A stretch of DNA of 64,000 nucleotides. Origin: an uncultured Paracoccaceae bacterium (GTDB taxonomy: Bacteria; Pseudomonadota; Alphaproteobacteria; Rhodobacterales; Rhodobacteraceae). Both the position numbers and the translations under genes were made by a program. The DNA lies in NCBI GenBank assembly GCA_947498985.1, contig CANMMF010000008.1, positions 186,001 through 250,000 of the forward strand. The letters run 5' to 3'. This document shows positions 1 to 8,780 of the stretch, piece by piece; position 1 is the first letter of the stretch; each line of letters starts with the position of its first letter. The notes beneath the pieces were generated by a model. That model saw nothing but the letters and a program-made list of their open reading frames with translations. It ran no database searches and was not told where the DNA came from.

Positions 1-1
1 G

Positions 2-922
2 CTGACCGAGGATGAGCTCTCGGCGGGCAAGGACACGGACGAGGGCGCCCCGGTGCCCTATCCCTTCAAGAGTGCCGCGGAAATGCTTGAAATGGCGGGC
101 AAACACGGGCTCAGCATCGCCGACATGAAACGCGCCAACGAAGTGTCGCGCGGCGGTGCGGACCAGCTGGATCGCGGCATCGCGCGGATCTGGCAGGTGA
201 TGAACAACTGCATCGACCGCGGGCTGGAGGGCGACGGAATCCTGCCCGGCGGGCTGAAGGTGCGGCGCCGCGCCGGTGCCATCCACAACCAGCTGCAGGC
301 CGAGCGCGGCCGCAACCTGACCGCGCCACACACGATCAACGACTGGATGAGCGTCTATGCCATGGCCGTGAACGAGGAGAACGCAGCCGGGGGACAGGTG
401 GTCACGGCCCCCACCAATGGCGCGGCGGGCGTGGTGCCCGCGACGATCCGCTATTGGCTCGACCATGTGCCCGGGGCCTCGGCGCGGCAGGTGCCCGACT
501 TCCTGCTGACCGCCGCGGCCATCGGCGGGCTGGTGAAATACAACGCGTCGATCTCGGGGGCAGAGGCAGGCTGTCAGGCCGAGGTCGGCAGCGCGTCGGC
601 CATGGCCTCTGCCGGGCTCTGCGCCGTGCTGGGCGGCACGCCCGCGCAGATCGAGAACGCCGCCGAGATCGCGCTGGAGCACCACCTGGGCATGACCTGC
701 GATCCGGTCAAGGGGCTGGTGCAGGTGCCGTGCATCGAGCGCAACGGGCTGGGCGCGATCAAGGCGGTGTCCGCGGCCTCTCTGGCGCTGCGCGGCGATG
801 GCACGCATCTGGTGCCCCTCGATGCCTGTATCGAGACCATGCGCCAGACCGGCGCAGATATGAGCGAGAAATACAAGGAAACCTCGCTCGGCGGGCTTGC
901 GGTCAATATCCCGAACTGCTGA
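2..922 (+). CDS. sdaA: L-serine ammonia-lyase (L-serine dehydratase), 3' part
   Basis: Deaminates L-serine to pyruvate in the cytoplasm using an oxygen-labile [4Fe-4S] cluster. The reading frame is open from base 2, so the start and N-terminal beta domain lie left of the window; about 306 C-terminal residues are present. Family hallmarks are clear: the conserved glycine/alanine-rich segment with APTNGAAG, and three cysteines suited to cluster ligation in [15 protein letters not shown] and VPCIERNG. It ends at TGA 920-922 and is convergent with the XRE-cupin gene, with only 15 bp between the stops. The family call is confident; the completeness of the N-terminus cannot be judged. Confidence 0.93.
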   Translation: MTEDELSAGKDTDEGAPVPYPFKSAAEMLEMAGKHGLSIADMKRANEVSRGGADQLDRGIARIWQVMNNCIDRGLEGDGILPGGLKVRRRAGAIHNQLQAERGRNLTAPHTINDWMSVYAMAVNEENAAGGQVVTAPTNGAAGVVPATIRYWLDHVPGASARQVPDFLLTAAAIGGLVKYNASISGAEAGCQAEVGSASAMASAGLCAVLGGTPAQIENAAEIALEHHLGMTCDPVKGLVQVPCIERNGLGAIKAVSAASLALRGDGTHLVPLDACIETMRQTGADMSEKYKETSLGGLAVNIPNC

Positions 923-937
923 TCCGCGGTGCCCGGC

Positions 938-1498
938 TCAGCGCGTGAGCACGGTCATCATGTAGCGCGCGCCCTGCCCTCTGGCGGTGACAAAGCGGGC
1001 CTCGCCGAACTGGCGAAAGCGCAGCCCGTCCCCCGGCCCGAGCGTGTGTTCGGCGCCGTCCAGCAGGACCTGCATGTAGCCCGACACCACGACGATGTGA
1101 TGTTCCTGCCCGGCCACGGCGGGCTGGTCGTGGTTCAGCTCGGTGCCGGGCGGCAGCTTGCACTCCATGATCTCCGCGCCCAGCGCCGGAGAGCCCGGCG
1201 ACACCATGCGGCGGGTAAACCCGGTGGCCTCGTCGCGCCAGACCGGCTGGTCGTCGCGCGGCACATGCCCGGTGAACCCGTCCTCGATCATCGCCAGCAG
1301 GCGCGACAGGCTCATCCCATGCGCCGCCGCAAGCCGCGCCAGAACATCCGCGGAAGGGCTGACCTCGGCATTCTCCAGCCGTGACAACGCCGCGCGGCTG
1401 ACCCCGCTGATGCTCGCGAGTTCATCCAGCGTCCAGGCTTTGCGCGCACGCAGGTCGGCCAGGCACCGGGCCAGCCGCTGGTTGAGCGAGGCGTTCAT
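938..1498 (-). CDS. XRE-family regulator with C-terminal cupin domain
   Basis: A 186-residue two-domain DNA-binding regulator. Residues about 1-75 form an XRE/Cro helix-turn-helix (LDELASISGVSRAALSRLE). The C-terminal half is a small cupin barrel (ELNHDQPAVAGQEHHIVVV, then LDGAEHTLGPGDGLRF), the usual sensing domain of this class. The ATG at 1498 is chosen because a GGGGGAA ribosome site precedes it; a longer frame to 1564 lacks one. Such proteins often control amino-acid or polyamine genes, so regulation of the convergent serine dehydratase is possible but is only inferred from adjacency. An inverted repeat upstream (1556-1570) is a candidate own operator. Confidence 0.85.
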   Translation of the reverse strand: MNASLNQRLARCLADLRARKAWTLDELASISGVSRAALSRLENAEVSPSADVLARLAAAHGMSLSRLLAMIEDGFTGHVPRDDQPVWRDEATGFTRRMVSPGSPALGAEIMECKLPPGTELNHDQPAVAGQEHHIVVVSGYMQVLLDGAEHTLGPGDGLRFRQFGEARFVTARGQGARYMMTVLTR

Positions 1499-1555
1499 TA
1501 TTTCCCCCACGGGACAGATTCCCGCAGCCGAGAGTACCCGGCAAACCGTTGAATG

Positions 1556-1570
1556 TGCAACCAAATTGCA
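1556..1570. promoter_or_regulatory. Inverted repeat upstream of the XRE-cupin gene
   Basis: TGCAA-N5-TTGCA, a perfect 5-bp-arm inverted repeat 58 bp upstream of the regulator's ATG, in the only non-coding gap next to it (1499-1606). The placement and helical spacing suit an autoregulatory operator for the XRE protein. No footprint evidence exists; short arms make chance occurrence possible. Confidence 0.4.
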
Positions 1571-1606
1571 AAACAGCCCGAATGACGCGACATTCTGCCG
1601 ACCCGG

Positions 1607-2362
1607 TCAATCTGCGGCTGCAGCGGGAGGCGCGGGCGCGTCCCCCGTCGCGGCCAGGGCCTGCGCCTGCCCAACCCAACCGTCGCGGCTGGCCTGTCCG
1701 GCAAAGGCGGCAAGATGTGCGTCGACCCAGGCAAGCTCCGCATCGGTCCAACCGGCGATCTGGTCGAGATGGAAGATCCCCAGAACATGGCAGACCGCCG
1801 CGACATCGGAGTCGATCCCCTCGATCCGGGTCAGATCGTCCGGCGCGCCGTTGCGCGGGGCCTCCAGCAGCATCGGGCGGGACTGCTCGGGGGCCGCAGC
1901 GGCGTCAGCGTCGCCCGCGCTTTCGCTTGCGTCAGTTGCACGAGCGGCACCGAAGCGAAAGCTGCCATATTCCGCGTCGCGCGCCATGCTGGAGATCCGG
2001 AACGCGCCGCCGCTATCGGCCGCGCCGCGACGGCCCGACAAGGCTCCGGTCGCCGCGCCGCTGTCGCCGAACCGGCGGACCGGGGCCGAGCGCCCGGCGC
2101 CGCTGCTCTCGGAGGCGCGGTCGCGCAGCTCCTGCACATCGGCCTTCAAGGTCTTGATCTTGCGTTCGTGGCTGGCATTGGCGCGCTGCGCCGCGTCAAG
2201 CTCCAGACGCAGGGCGTCACGCTCGGCGCTGACCGCGCTGTTGTCCTGTTCGGCCACGCTGCGCCCGCCAAAGATCAGCCACCCGCTGACAAGCCCCAGC
2301 AGAACAGCAGCGATCAGAAACCCGGCCATCTGCATGCCGGTGTTGAGAAGATCCGCGGTCAT
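1607..2362 (-). CDS. Membrane-anchored protein with coiled coil and C-terminal HHH-like domain
   Basis: A 251-residue protein. One transmembrane segment (about residues 12-32, FLIAAVLLGLVSGWLIFGG) is followed by a charged coiled-coil stretch (about 40-75), an Ala/Ser-rich linker, and a C-terminal segment DDLTRIEGIDSDVAAVCHVLGI then WVDAHLAAF. That segment resembles the helix-hairpin-helix domain found at the end of various alphaproteobacterial proteins (for example NuoE- or L21-like fusions). The ATG at 2362 has an AGGAG site and lies 4 bp past the stop of the upstream BON-repeat gene, so the two form an operon. Function is unknown; a structural or envelope role is inferred from the membrane anchor and partner. 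Confidence 0.75.
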   Translation of the reverse strand: MTADLLNTGMQMAGFLIAAVLLGLVSGWLIFGGRSVAEQDNSAVSAERDALRLELDAAQRANASHERKIKTLKADVQELRDRASESSGAGRSAPVRRFGDSGAATGALSGRRGAADSGGAFRISSMARDAEYGSFRFGAARATDASESAGDADAAAAPEQSRPMLLEAPRNGAPDDLTRIEGIDSDVAAVCHVLGIFHLDQIAGWTDAELAWVDAHLAAFAGQASRDGWVGQAQALAATGDAPAPPAAAAD

Positions 2363-2366
2363 GTCG

Positions 2367-5300
2367 TCACTCCTCTGCCACGTCAGCGGTGTCCTGCGCC
2401 GCAGGGGCCGGTGCAGGCGCCGCATCCACCTCCGGCGCGGGTTCCGGATCAGGCGCGGCGTCCGGTTCCGGCTCCGGCGCGGGCTGATCCACGGCAAGCG
2501 TTGCTTCGGGCACCGCGGCCAGTACCGCCATCTGCAAGGTCTGCAGGTCCGCCTCCGCGGGCAGCATTCCCCGCAGGGTCACGCCATTCTCCGCCCAAGT
2601 CAGATCAAGGCTCGCGCCTTCGGTCATGAACGGCGCCAGCGCGTCGAAAAGCGCCAAGACACGGTCCGCCGCATCCGGTCGGCCCATCGTCAGCCCGTCA
2701 TCCGCCAAGGTGATGCCCAAAGCCGCCGACAGCGCGTCCAGCTCGAGCCCCCCCGGCACGCGGCCCCCGAGCACGGCCCTGCCATCTTCGGCGACGGTCA
2801 TCTCAAACTCGGCGGGCAACGTGCTGTCGCGCAGGATGATGTCGGTTGTCACCGTCACATCCGCGCGGTCCGCGAGGCCTGCAAGCGCGGCCAATGCCGC
2901 CTCGCGCGCGGGCGCATCCAAAGCCATGCCGGTCACCGTGACGTCACGGTCGCGGATCTCGAAACCGCCCGACATCAAATGCGCCAGCGCCGCATCCGCC
3001 GCCGCGAAAAGGGCCGCCCAGGTCTCGGGCGCGCCGTCGGCGATCTCCAGCCCGGCCCCGTTTGCTTCCGCAGCCGCGCCCGGCACAGGGTCGGGACGCA
3101 GTCCGGAATAGACGGTCTCCGCGCCCTCGGCCTTTTCGCCCTTGGTGACAAACGGGGCCGCCAGCGCGCGCACCCGGATCTCCACCGTGATATGGTCCTG
3201 CTCTCCGGCAAGCATCTCGTGGTCGCGCAGTGCCGCCTGCGCGGCCTCTGCCGCCGCCGCATCGCGGGCGGTGCCCGAGAGCGACAGGGTGTCGCCGGAG
3301 ATCGACCACGCGCCGTAGGCCAGATGCGACATCGCCGCGCTTGCGCCTTCGGCCAGCGCTTCCCAATTGCCCGGCGCACCGTCTGCGCGGATCAGCGCAT
3401 CCGCCCCTGCCCCCAGCAATTCCAGCCCGTATCCCGCAGGCACATAGCCGTCATACTGCGTGCTGCCATCGGCGGTTTTTTCGAATCCCGTCTCGAACAG
3501 GTCGATCTCCGGAATCACCTCGATGACCGTGACAAGTCCGGCCTCGCTCAATCCGTCGAGCACCGACAGAGCGGCGGATTTGGCCTCCGGGTCGCGCGCC
3601 ACGCCGGTCAGTGTGAGGCTGGTGTCGGACAAGGACCACGTACCGCGGTGCAGATGGCCCAGCGCCTCGCGCGCAGCGGTCACCATCGCGGCCCAATCCG
3701 CGGGCGCGCCCGCGGCCAGTGTGAGCTCCGCCCCGGCCTCGCCCAGCGCCTTGCGTTCTACAAAGCCCGGCGCGTGACCGCTGAGACGTTCGTCAAACCC
3801 CGCGCCGCCCTGCCCGCGCGTGATATAGGGCGAGATTTCGGGGATCACGGTGATGTCGGTCGCGACGTTGGGCACGTCCTCCAGCGCCTTGAGCGCCAGT
3901 TCCAGCGCCTCTTGCGTCCGGGCGATGCCAACCACGGTCAGCGCGTCGTCCAGCACCAGCCATGTGCCACTGTGCAGCGGCGACAGCGCCGATTGACCAC
4001 CTTCGGACAAGGCCTCCCAATTGCCCGGAGCGCCATCGGCGAGCACCAAGTCCGCGCCAGCGGCCCCGAAGAGGTCGAGCCCGTATTCGGCGGGGGCAAA
4101 GCCGCTGAGCGCGATCGCGCCGCCATCCTCCTTGACGCCCTCGGTGCGAAACGGCGCGGCCAGCGGGATAACCGAAATGTCGTGCAGAATGTCGGCGGCG
4201 TCGAGCCTGTCCAGCGCGGCCAGAGCCTTGTCGCGCGCCGCCGCGTCGCGCGCCTTGCCGGTGACCATCAAGGTCCGGTCGCTCAGCGCAAAGCTGCCCT
4301 CCGCCAGCGGCGCCAGCGCGGCTTTCGCGGCATCCGTGAGCGCCTGCCATTCCGCGGGCGCGCCATCGGCGCGGATCAACCCGTCTTCCGCGCGCGGCGC
4401 AAACCCGTCGAGCTCCACCCTGCCGTCCGGCCACTTGATCCCGCTTGTGGTGAAGGGATCGGCGAGCGGGATGACCTTGATGTCGGTCGACACCGCCACG
4501 TCCTCCAGCACCTCGAACGCGCTCAGCGCCGCGGTCTTGATCTCTTCGCTTCGCGCGACACCGGTCACGGTCAGCCTGTCGCCGTCCAGCAACCAGCTGC
4601 CGCTGTCGAGCAGGCCCAGAGCGTCGTTGCCCGCCCCGGCGGACGCCTCCCAATGCGCGGGCGCGCCGTCGGCGAGGATCAAGGCGCCGGACGCCCCGCC
4701 CAGCAGGCTGCGCGCGTAATCCGACGGCACATAGCCCGAATAGCGCGGTGCTGCGCCGGAGGATTTGCTCGCCTCTGTGAGATAGTCCTCGATCAGCGGT
4801 ACGATCTCGATATCGGTCATGACATCCGCGCCCGCGCTGGCCAGCGTGTCCAGCGCAAGGGCTGCCGCGTCGCGGGCCGCGCGGTCGCGGGCCTTGCCGG
4901 CCACAAAGATCTGGCGGTCGCTCATCGCAAATTCGCCCTCGGCCAGCGGGTCCATGGCGTCAAGCGCGCCCGAAACCAGCGCCGCCCAGTCCCCGGGCGC
5001 GCCATCAGCGCGCGCCAGAACGCCGGTGTCAAGATCCCCCAGCGCCGCGCGCTCTGCGGGTGCGGGGCCGAAGCCGCCCAGATCGACGGTGCCGTCCGGC
5101 AATTTCCGGCCGGTGGTGGCAAAGGGCGACAAGAGCGGGACGATGTCGATCTCCGTCGTCACTTCGAACCCGTCAAGCGCCGCCAGCGCGATCAGCGCGG
5201 CCTCCTGCGCCGGGCTGTTGCGCGCAGTGCCTTCGAGATGCAGCGTGGTGTCCTCGAGCCGCCAACTGCCGCTGTGCAACTGCGACAGCGCCTTTTCCGC

Positions 5301-5783
5301 CAGCCGCGTGGCATCGGCCCACCCCTCCGGCGCGCCCGCGGCCAGGGAAAGATCGCTGCCGCCGGGCGACGGCTCACCCAGTACGGCCGAAGACAGCGCC
5401 GCGCGGGCCGTGGCCGTGGGCACCACCCCTTCGAGCTTGCGCGCCCCCTCACCGTCGCGCGCGGCCGCAGTGACATAAGGCGATGCGGTGTCGAGAATCT
5501 CCAGCGCGTTGCGGACGTCGCCCACCCCGTCAATGGCGCGGAATGCCTCGAGCAGCGTGTCCTGAGCGCTGGCATCATCCACCCGGCCCGACACCGTGAG
5601 ATCGCGGCCTTCGAAAGCCACGTCCAGCGGGTGCTTGGACGCGCTGGCAATCTCCTCTGCATCATCGGCAACCGATTGGCGCAGGGCGGCCTCGCGGTCG
5701 AGAACGGCCCAGGTGCCAAGCACGACAAGGCCCGTGACAAGAACCACAATCCCTAAAACTCGTCTCAAATCCGTCTCCCACAT
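2367..5783 (-). CDS. Giant BON-type repeat protein
   Basis: A 1138-residue envelope protein. A single transmembrane helix near the N-terminus (about 9-27) is followed by a BON-like unit (LDVAFEGRDLTVSGRVDD). About eight tandem units of roughly 100-120 residues come next. Each carries a [AD]GAPxxW signature (about residues 150 to 925), a hydrophobic strand of the type LTVTGxAR, and a VIPLxxPFxTxG strand. The C-terminus is a Pro/Ala/Glu/Asp-rich tail. BON domains are associated with membrane or phospholipid contact; the export route is not evident beyond the anchor. No OmpA peptidoglycan-binding domain is visible. The ribosome site at the chosen ATG is weak. A very long open frame on the opposite strand is a shadow of the repeat composition. 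Confidence 0.8.
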   Translation of the reverse strand: MWETDLRRVLGIVVLVTGLVVLGTWAVLDREAALRQSVADDAEEIASASKHPLDVAFEGRDLTVSGRVDDASAQDTLLEAFRAIDGVGDVRNALEILDTASPYVTAAARDGEGARKLEGVVPTATARAALSSAVLGEPSPGGSDLSLAAGAPEGWADATRLAEKALSQLHSGSWRLEDTTLHLEGTARNSPAQEAALIALAALDGFEVTTEIDIVPLLSPFATTGRKLPDGTVDLGGFGPAPAERAALGDLDTGVLARADGAPGDWAALVSGALDAMDPLAEGEFAMSDRQIFVAGKARDRAARDAAALALDTLASAGADVMTDIEIVPLIEDYLTEASKSSGAAPRYSGYVPSDYARSLLGGASGALILADGAPAHWEASAGAGNDALGLLDSGSWLLDGDRLTVTGVARSEEIKTAALSAFEVLEDVAVSTDIKVIPLADPFTTSGIKWPDGRVELDGFAPRAEDGLIRADGAPAEWQALTDAAKAALAPLAEGSFALSDRTLMVTGKARDAAARDKALAALDRLDAADILHDISVIPLAAPFRTEGVKEDGGAIALSGFAPAEYGLDLFGAAGADLVLADGAPGNWEALSEGGQSALSPLHSGTWLVLDDALTVVGIARTQEALELALKALEDVPNVATDITVIPEISPYITRGQGGAGFDERLSGHAPGFVERKALGEAGAELTLAAGAPADWAAMVTAAREALGHLHRGTWSLSDTSLTLTGVARDPEAKSAALSVLDGLSEAGLVTVIEVIPEIDLFETGFEKTADGSTQYDGYVPAGYGLELLGAGADALIRADGAPGNWEALAEGASAAMSHLAYGAWSISGDTLSLSGTARDAAAAEAAQAALRDHEMLAGEQDHITVEIRVRALAAPFVTKGEKAEGAETVYSGLRPDPVPGAAAEANGAGLEIADGAPETWAALFAAADAALAHLMSGGFEIRDRDVTVTGMALDAPAREAALAALAGLADRADVTVTTDIILRDSTLPAEFEMTVAEDGRAVLGGRVPGGLELDALSAALGITLADDGLTMGRPDAADRVLALFDALAPFMTEGASLDLTWAENGVTLRGMLPAEADLQTLQMAVLAAVPEATLAVDQPAPEPEPDAAPDPEPAPEVDAAPAPAPAAQDTADVAEE

Positions 5784-6052
5784 CGGCTCAAATCAAGGCG
5801 CTGCGCGCCAAGGCGCGCGGCCCCACCCGGCAAATCCGGGCGTCCTTTGCAGGGCATACAAACGCCGCGCGGGGTCATGCCGCGCGGCGCTCATACGCCT
5901 TGGAGATCAGTCTGGCACCCTTCGCTGCAGCCGTGCAAGCGCCGTTGTGGGGGAAGTCAGGAATACCGGAGGGCAGATGGCGCGCGCGCGATGCCGCCTG
6001 CATTCCTTGATCTGCGTAGGCGAATTGCGTCTGTTGCCAGCGATGGCTTGCG

Positions 6053-6763
6053 TCAGTTCGCAACCGGGGGTTTGGGCAGGTCAATCGTCACCACGCAGCC
6101 CTGCCCCGGCTGTGGGGCCCCGATCCGGATCTCTCCCCCGAGCCCGTCGACAACCTTGCGGGCAATCGACAGCCCCATGCCCGCGCAGCCCGTCTCGTCC
6201 CGCGATCTCAGCCCGCGCAAGGGTCCGAAGACCTGTTCGCGGAACTCTTCAGGCACACCGATACCGTCATCGGCGATGGCAATCCGGAAAGCCTGCGCCC
6301 CGGTGTCGGCGCAGCTCACATCGAGCGTGACCCGGCCCTTGTCGCCATGCCGGATCGCATTGTCGAAAATCGCCGTGAAAAGCCGCCTGAGATCGTTTTC
6401 GGGCCCGAGGATCTGCACGCCGTCCACGTCAAGGCGCAACCGGCCCCGGTCGCGTTCGCAATCCTGCCAGCAGCGCTGCAACAGGTCTGTCAGATCATGC
6501 GTCTGGGGCGCATCCGCCATACGACCCACGCGGGAAAACTCCGTCAGCCCTTCGAGCATCTTTTCCATCTGCCGGGCGGAATTCTGCAGCATCTGAATAT
6601 GTTCGCCGACATTCTGGGGCACACCGACACCGGCGGCGGCCAGATCCTCCGATATCCATTCAGGCAAGCACAACATGGCCCGCGCGGAGGCCTTGAAGTC
6701 ATGTGTGATCACATACAGGAATTCCTCGAAATCCGCCTGCTGCGTTGCGGTGGTGTTGCTCAT
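6053..6763 (-). CDS. Sensor histidine kinase without an input domain
   Basis: A 236-residue kinase. The DHp helix comes almost at once (LYVITHDFKASARAM, phospho-accepting His near residue 20). It is followed by a HATPase_c domain with N-box (DNAIRHGDKG), G1 (IADDGIGVP) and G2 (GMGLSIARKVV). There is no PAS, GAF or membrane segment, so signals must come through a partner protein. It is divergent from the response regulator at 6972, 208 bp away, its likely partner. It resembles the kinase core of the protein at 8777-9958. Confidence 0.9.
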   Translation of the reverse strand: MSNTTATQQADFEEFLYVITHDFKASARAMLCLPEWISEDLAAAGVGVPQNVGEHIQMLQNSARQMEKMLEGLTEFSRVGRMADAPQTHDLTDLLQRCWQDCERDRGRLRLDVDGVQILGPENDLRRLFTAIFDNAIRHGDKGRVTLDVSCADTGAQAFRIAIADDGIGVPEEFREQVFGPLRGLRSRDETGCAGMGLSIARKVVDGLGGEIRIGAPQPGQGCVVTIDLPKPPVAN

Positions 6764-6971
6764 CGTCTACCCCGGTCGACGTCTGGCCAGCGACGCCCAT
6801 TGCTGTTGGGAAACTCTACCCGTGCGTGTGTGTTTGGCAAAGACAATAGCGCACGGGATTTGACTAAAAAGCCTTGCAAAGATCTGCGCGCGATTAAACC
6901 TTTGTTATGGAACCGCTGCCAGCTTGGAGATTGTGGGTAAGTTAAAACCAGCAAATACGGGGTGACGAGTT

Positions 6972-7655
6972 ATGAGTATCAGGACAACAGCGGTGACACG
7001 TGGCGATGCCATGGACGCCGCGGACATGGACGGTTTGCCACAGGACCGCCGCTCCGAATTCAACGTGCTGATCCTCGATGACAGCAGTTTCGACCAGGTC
7101 CGCATGAAACGCGCCTGCATGAAAACCGGCCTGCCGGTCACCATCTCGATCATCTCCGATATAGAGGAGCTGCCGATGGCGCTGGACGACCGGGTTTTCG
7201 ACATAGTTCTGGTCGATTACATGCTGCCGCGCGGCGACGGGCTCAAGGCGCAGAATATCGTGCAGAATCATCCGATGAACTATTCCGCCGCGGTGGTCAT
7301 GGTGTCTTCGGACATGCGCCCGGACGTCGCGGTCGCGGCGATCAAGACCGGCGCGCTCGATTGCCTCGACAAGCAATCCCTCGATGAAAACAAGCTGCGG
7401 GAACTGATGGTCACCTCGGCGAAGGTCTTTGCCGATGCATCGCGCCACTGGATGGGCGAGATCCTGGAAAAACACCGCGCGCAGATCGCCCAGGACGTAT
7501 CCCGCGTCGTGCGGCGGGAAATGGAGTTCGGGCAGCTTGTCGACACGATCGACAAACGTATCATCGACATGTTGTCGGCGCATGGCGTGGTCGAGCCGTA
7601 TTCCTGGGATGGCACGCTGGTTCTGAACGAGGAAGAACCCTTCAAGTTCAGGTAG
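6972..7655 (+). CDS. Response regulator with C-terminal helical extension
   Basis: A 227-residue protein. A receiver domain spans about residues 28-155 (LILDDSSFDQ acidic pair, phospho-accepting Asp in LVDYMLP, switch Ser in MVSSD, Lys in DKQ). An N-terminal extension of about 27 residues precedes it. A 70-residue C-terminal helical tail (HRAQIAQDVSRVVRREMEF) matches no DNA-binding output domain. It is divergent from a histidine kinase. Output is presumably by protein-protein contact or phosphate relay; this is inferred from the missing effector domain. Confidence 0.88.
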   Translation: MSIRTTAVTRGDAMDAADMDGLPQDRRSEFNVLILDDSSFDQVRMKRACMKTGLPVTISIISDIEELPMALDDRVFDIVLVDYMLPRGDGLKAQNIVQNHPMNYSAAVVMVSSDMRPDVAVAAIKTGALDCLDKQSLDENKLRELMVTSAKVFADASRHWMGEILEKHRAQIAQDVSRVVRREMEFGQLVDTIDKRIIDMLSAHGVVEPYSWDGTLVLNEEEPFKFR

Positions 7656-8348
7656 GTGCTGCCGGGGTCGCCGTGCGTCTTGCAGTCTGACCCGCGGGTT
7701 CTTTGGGGAGTTTGAGGTGCGTGATCGGTGACGTGGGCGAATACACGCGACACCTCATGTCACAGGCTCGGTGGATCAGTTGCGTCCTATTCCATGATTT
7801 GCCTGTCATTTGCTCGGCCGGAATTCTCTTCTCAGGCAACCTCAGTTCGCATCTTGTGTCCGCGCCCGGCGGTTTAGGGAGATTTTTTGGGGGGCAAGCA
7901 TTAAGTGTCAGGGACGTTTTGAGGCAGTTTTTGCGAGGCCAATACAAGACATCCATCAGCCACCCCCGTCACAGAACTTCCATCAGCCACCCCGGAACGA
8001 CTTGGATGCCAGTGACCTGCATATCCGACGCAGCCGGTGCGAGATAGGTGAAAACCCGCACATCGAACAAGGTAAAAAGCGACACATCGGAAACGTGGCA
8101 AATCTCTCAGTCTCGAGAGTTTCATGCCTGCGGTTCGCTGGTCTGCAAATGAGACCAGGTGGCGCAAGGTCGTCGAGGATTGCTGGCTCACAGGCGCGAC
8201 AGTGATGAGGTTTTCCGACTGTCAGCGCCACATTCTTCCAGGCTCTCCTGATGCTGTCGCCCAAGGACTTGAGAGGCCCGCGTCCGGCGCGACATGGCAC
8301 CGCAAGCCTTCTCAGCGATCCAAACGCGACACCTCCGGCACCGACAGA
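7656..8348. other. Gene-poor interval with repeat remnant
   Basis: About 690 bp between two signalling gene pairs. No frame has a convincing start, ribosome site and family resemblance. The stretch is visibly more AT-rich and irregular than its neighbours and contains a 15-bp direct repeat (7952-7993). It is read here as decayed mobile or foreign DNA; no transposase fragment could be recognised. Confidence 0.5.
7952..7993. repeat. 15-bp direct repeat pair
   Basis: TCCATCAGCCACCCC occurs at 7952-7966 and again at 7979-7993, 27 bp apart. Closely spaced repeats of this kind occur at the ends of some insertion sequences (for example the IS21 family), but no transposase is present, so an IS-end remnant is only a guess. 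Confidence 0.45.
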
Positions 8349-8780
8349 TCACAGCAGGTCGATCAATTTTTGAACGTCGGCCGGCTCAAGCGGCTTGGAA
8401 AAGTAATCCTTCACCACGCTGAAGCTGTTGGCGCGTTCCAGGTCCGAAGGATCAAGCGACGTGGTCAGCATCACGACAACGCAGCTGGCGAAGTTGGGAC
8501 CACACGCTTTGGTTGCAGCTTCCAGAAACTCGAACCCGTTCATCCTGGGCATGTTGATATCGAGCAGAATGATATCGATGGCCGGCCGGTTGTCCTGCGC
8601 GAGGAAAGACACCGCTTCTTCCGGCGACTGGAACTGGAGAATGGTGCCGACCATGTCGGAGCGTTCGAGCACGCGTTTCGACAGCATCTGATCAAAGCGG
8701 TCATCATCGATGATCATCACCGTCTCGATCGGCATCGCTCCATCGTGGGGATTTTCGGATCTCTCGGCAACGGCGTTCAT
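8349..8780 (-). CDS. Single-domain response regulator (Rcp1/CheY-like)
   Basis: A 143-residue protein that is nearly all receiver domain: METVMIIDDDRFDQ-type acidic pair, phospho-acceptor Asp in IILLDINMP, Thr in MLTTS, Lys in SKPLEPADV. No output domain. The ATG at 8780 overlaps the stop of the kinase gene (ATGA) and has a GGAGG site, so it is translationally coupled to its kinase. This class typically works with PAS/phytochrome-type soluble kinases as a diffusible phospho-carrier. Confidence 0.92.
   Translation of the reverse strand: MNAVAERSENPHDGAMPIETVMIIDDDRFDQMLSKRVLERSDMVGTILQFQSPEEAVSFLAQDNRPAIDIILLDINMPRMNGFEFLEAATKACGPNFASCVVVMLTTSLDPSDLERANSFSVVKDYFSKPLEPADVQKLIDLL

Noticed and set aside
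1143-5756. A 1500-codon plus-strand open frame opposite the BON-repeat operon
   Set aside because: It is antisense to two genes with ribosome sites, coherent domains and a membrane anchor; the translation is Arg/Gln/Gly-rich low complexity, as expected for the GC-rich complement of a repeat gene.
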